Source: Kitasatospora sp. Root107 (GTDB lineage Bacteria > Actinomycetota > Actinomycetes > Streptomycetales > Streptomycetaceae). Taken from it: a stretch of 64,000 nucleotides of DNA. Where the stretch lies: positions 78,713-142,712 of the forward strand of contig NZ_LMCT01000011.1 of the NCBI RefSeq assembly GCF_001424875.1, read 5' to 3'. This document shows positions 63,401 through 64,000 of this stretch, piece by piece; position 1 is the first letter of the stretch; every line of letters starts with the position of its first letter. The notes below the pieces were generated by a model. That model had not been told where the DNA came from, ran no database searches, and worked only from the letters and a program-made list of their open reading frames with translations. The translations under genes and the position numbers were made by a program.

Positions 63401-64000
63401 CAGACCCAGTCCTCCCCATCAGCGTCGGTACGTACGGTGTCGAACGCCTCGCCCACCATACCGGCGGTGAGGGTGGTGCCGTCGGCCGGGTCGATCAGCA
63501 GGAACGAGCCGGTCCGGCGGTTGTCGGAGTAGCTGTCCAGGGCGAGCGGCTCGGCGGTGCGCAGCACCACGTGGCCGATCTCGTTGACCGCCAACCCCTC
63601 GGCGCCGGAGCGCTGTTCGAGAGTGTCGATGTCGATCCGGTAGGAGATCTCCTTGACCAGTGCGCGCACCGTCCGGGTGGTGTGCTTGAGCAGCACCTTC
63701 GCCCCGACGTGCAGCGGACGGTCGCTCAGGTGGCAGACGGTGGCCTCGACGTCCTTGGTGGGAACGGGAGTTGCGCCGGCCGCGATCAGGTCGCCACGCG
63801 AGATGTCGATGTCCTCGGCCAGACGGACCGTCACCGACTGGGGGGCCCAGGCGATGTCGGTCTCCACGCCGAGCGCGTCGATACCCGCGACGGTCGTGGT
63901 GTGACCGCTCGGCAGCACCGTCACCGGGTCGCCGACCCGGAGCACGCCGGAGGCCAACTGGCCTGCGTAGCCACGGTAGTCGCGGTGCTCTCCGCTCTGC
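63400..64000 (-). CDS. cysN: Sulfate adenylyltransferase subunit 1 (C-terminal part; gene continues past window)
   Basis: The C-terminal roughly 200 residues of CysN, the GTPase subunit of ATP sulfurylase, which with CysD activates sulfate to adenylyl sulfate. Visible are DYRGYAGQLASGVLRVGDPV at the window edge, the domain-2/3 beta barrel SVTVRLAEDIDISRGDLIAA and IGHVVLRTAEPLALDSYSDN, ending NRRTGSFLLIDP and EDWV. The GTP-binding domain lies outside the window. It is co-oriented with ssuA. Confidence 0.93.
   Translation of the reverse strand, partial: QSGEHRDYRGYAGQLASGVLRVGDPVTVLPSGHTTTVAGIDALGVETDIAWAPQSVTVRLAEDIDISRGDLIAAGATPVPTKDVEATVCHLSDRPLHVGAKVLLKHTTRTVRALVKEISYRIDIDTLEQRSGAEGLAVNEIGHVVLRTAEPLALDSYSDNRRTGSFLLIDPADGTTLTAGMVGEAFDTVRTDADGEDWV

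Noticed and set aside
63168-63419. Cysteine-rich attenuation leader peptide before ssuA
   Set aside because: Frames upstream contain only scattered Cys and no adjacent Cys run or ribosome site of the kind known for actinobacterial cysteine-responsive leaders.

Overview
The window is high-GC actinobacterial chromosome, about 70% or more G+C by eye, with strong third-position GC bias and frequent GTG starts. Gene content and order point to the Streptomycetaceae. The order pyk - ANTAR regulator - branched-chain amino-acid ABC operon - thioesterase - polA - hrpB - rpsA - coaE is, from memory, the conserved block around SCO2014 to SCO1996 of Streptomyces coelicolor. The csp/DEAD helicase pair and the sulfonate ABC/cysN block sit elsewhere in that genome, so a relative such as Kitasatospora or Streptacidiphilus is a reasonable guess. 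This is inference, not a taxonomic assignment.

Layout. 1-8.6 kb: a Tat-exported 5'-nucleotidase-type phosphatase (cut by the left edge), a LuxR-type regulator with a degenerate receiver domain, a large LAL-type LuxR ATPase, and a three-gene operon of two solute-binding-like proteins (one with a VWA domain) and a small membrane protein. 8.8-26.7 kb: the core block with pyruvate kinase, a tRNA with anticodon CAA, the ANTAR regulator, the liv operon, polA, hrpB, a methyltransferase and ribosomal protein S1. 26.8-31.1 kb: an MMPL exporter, a tiny secreted peptide, a MarR/metallo-hydrolase pair around a 26-bp palindrome, and coaE. 31-38 kb is accessory: a membrane protein and a small protein sharing a GNQAIGQ motif, a methyltransferase, a SoxR regulator divergent from a split transketolase, and a WXG-type protein with two small partners. 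38-44.4 kb: treZ (apparently frameshifted), treY and glgX, a glycogen-to-trehalose module. 44.8-52.8 kb: a HEPN-type protein, a Dyp-type peroxidase, a DnaQ-like exonuclease, a deacetylase lipoprotein, a phosphotransferase and a second MMPL exporter. 52.8-55.2 kb: a cold-shock protein with a structured leader, and a DEAD-box RNA helicase. 55.3-59.5 kb: a second WXG-like cluster, an XRE regulator and a secreted beta-propeller protein. 59.5-64 kb: a sulfur block with a sirohydrochlorin chelatase, a sulfonate-type ABC transporter and the C-terminus of cysN.

How the genes fit together: GlgX debranches glycogen to maltodextrins, TreY makes the terminal maltooligosyl-trehalose and TreZ releases trehalose. 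CysN starts sulfate activation, the SsuABC-type transporter brings in organosulfur, and the chelatase makes siroheme for sulfite reductase. Csp and the DEAD helicase are the usual RNA-remodelling pair for growth in the cold. Points most worth a second look are the treZ frame break, the CAA tRNA lacking a long variable arm, the SoxR palindrome in front of a split transketolase, the hairpin/T-run in the csp leader, the 22-bp inverted repeat between polA and hrpB, and the orphan WXG and GNQAIGQ modules.
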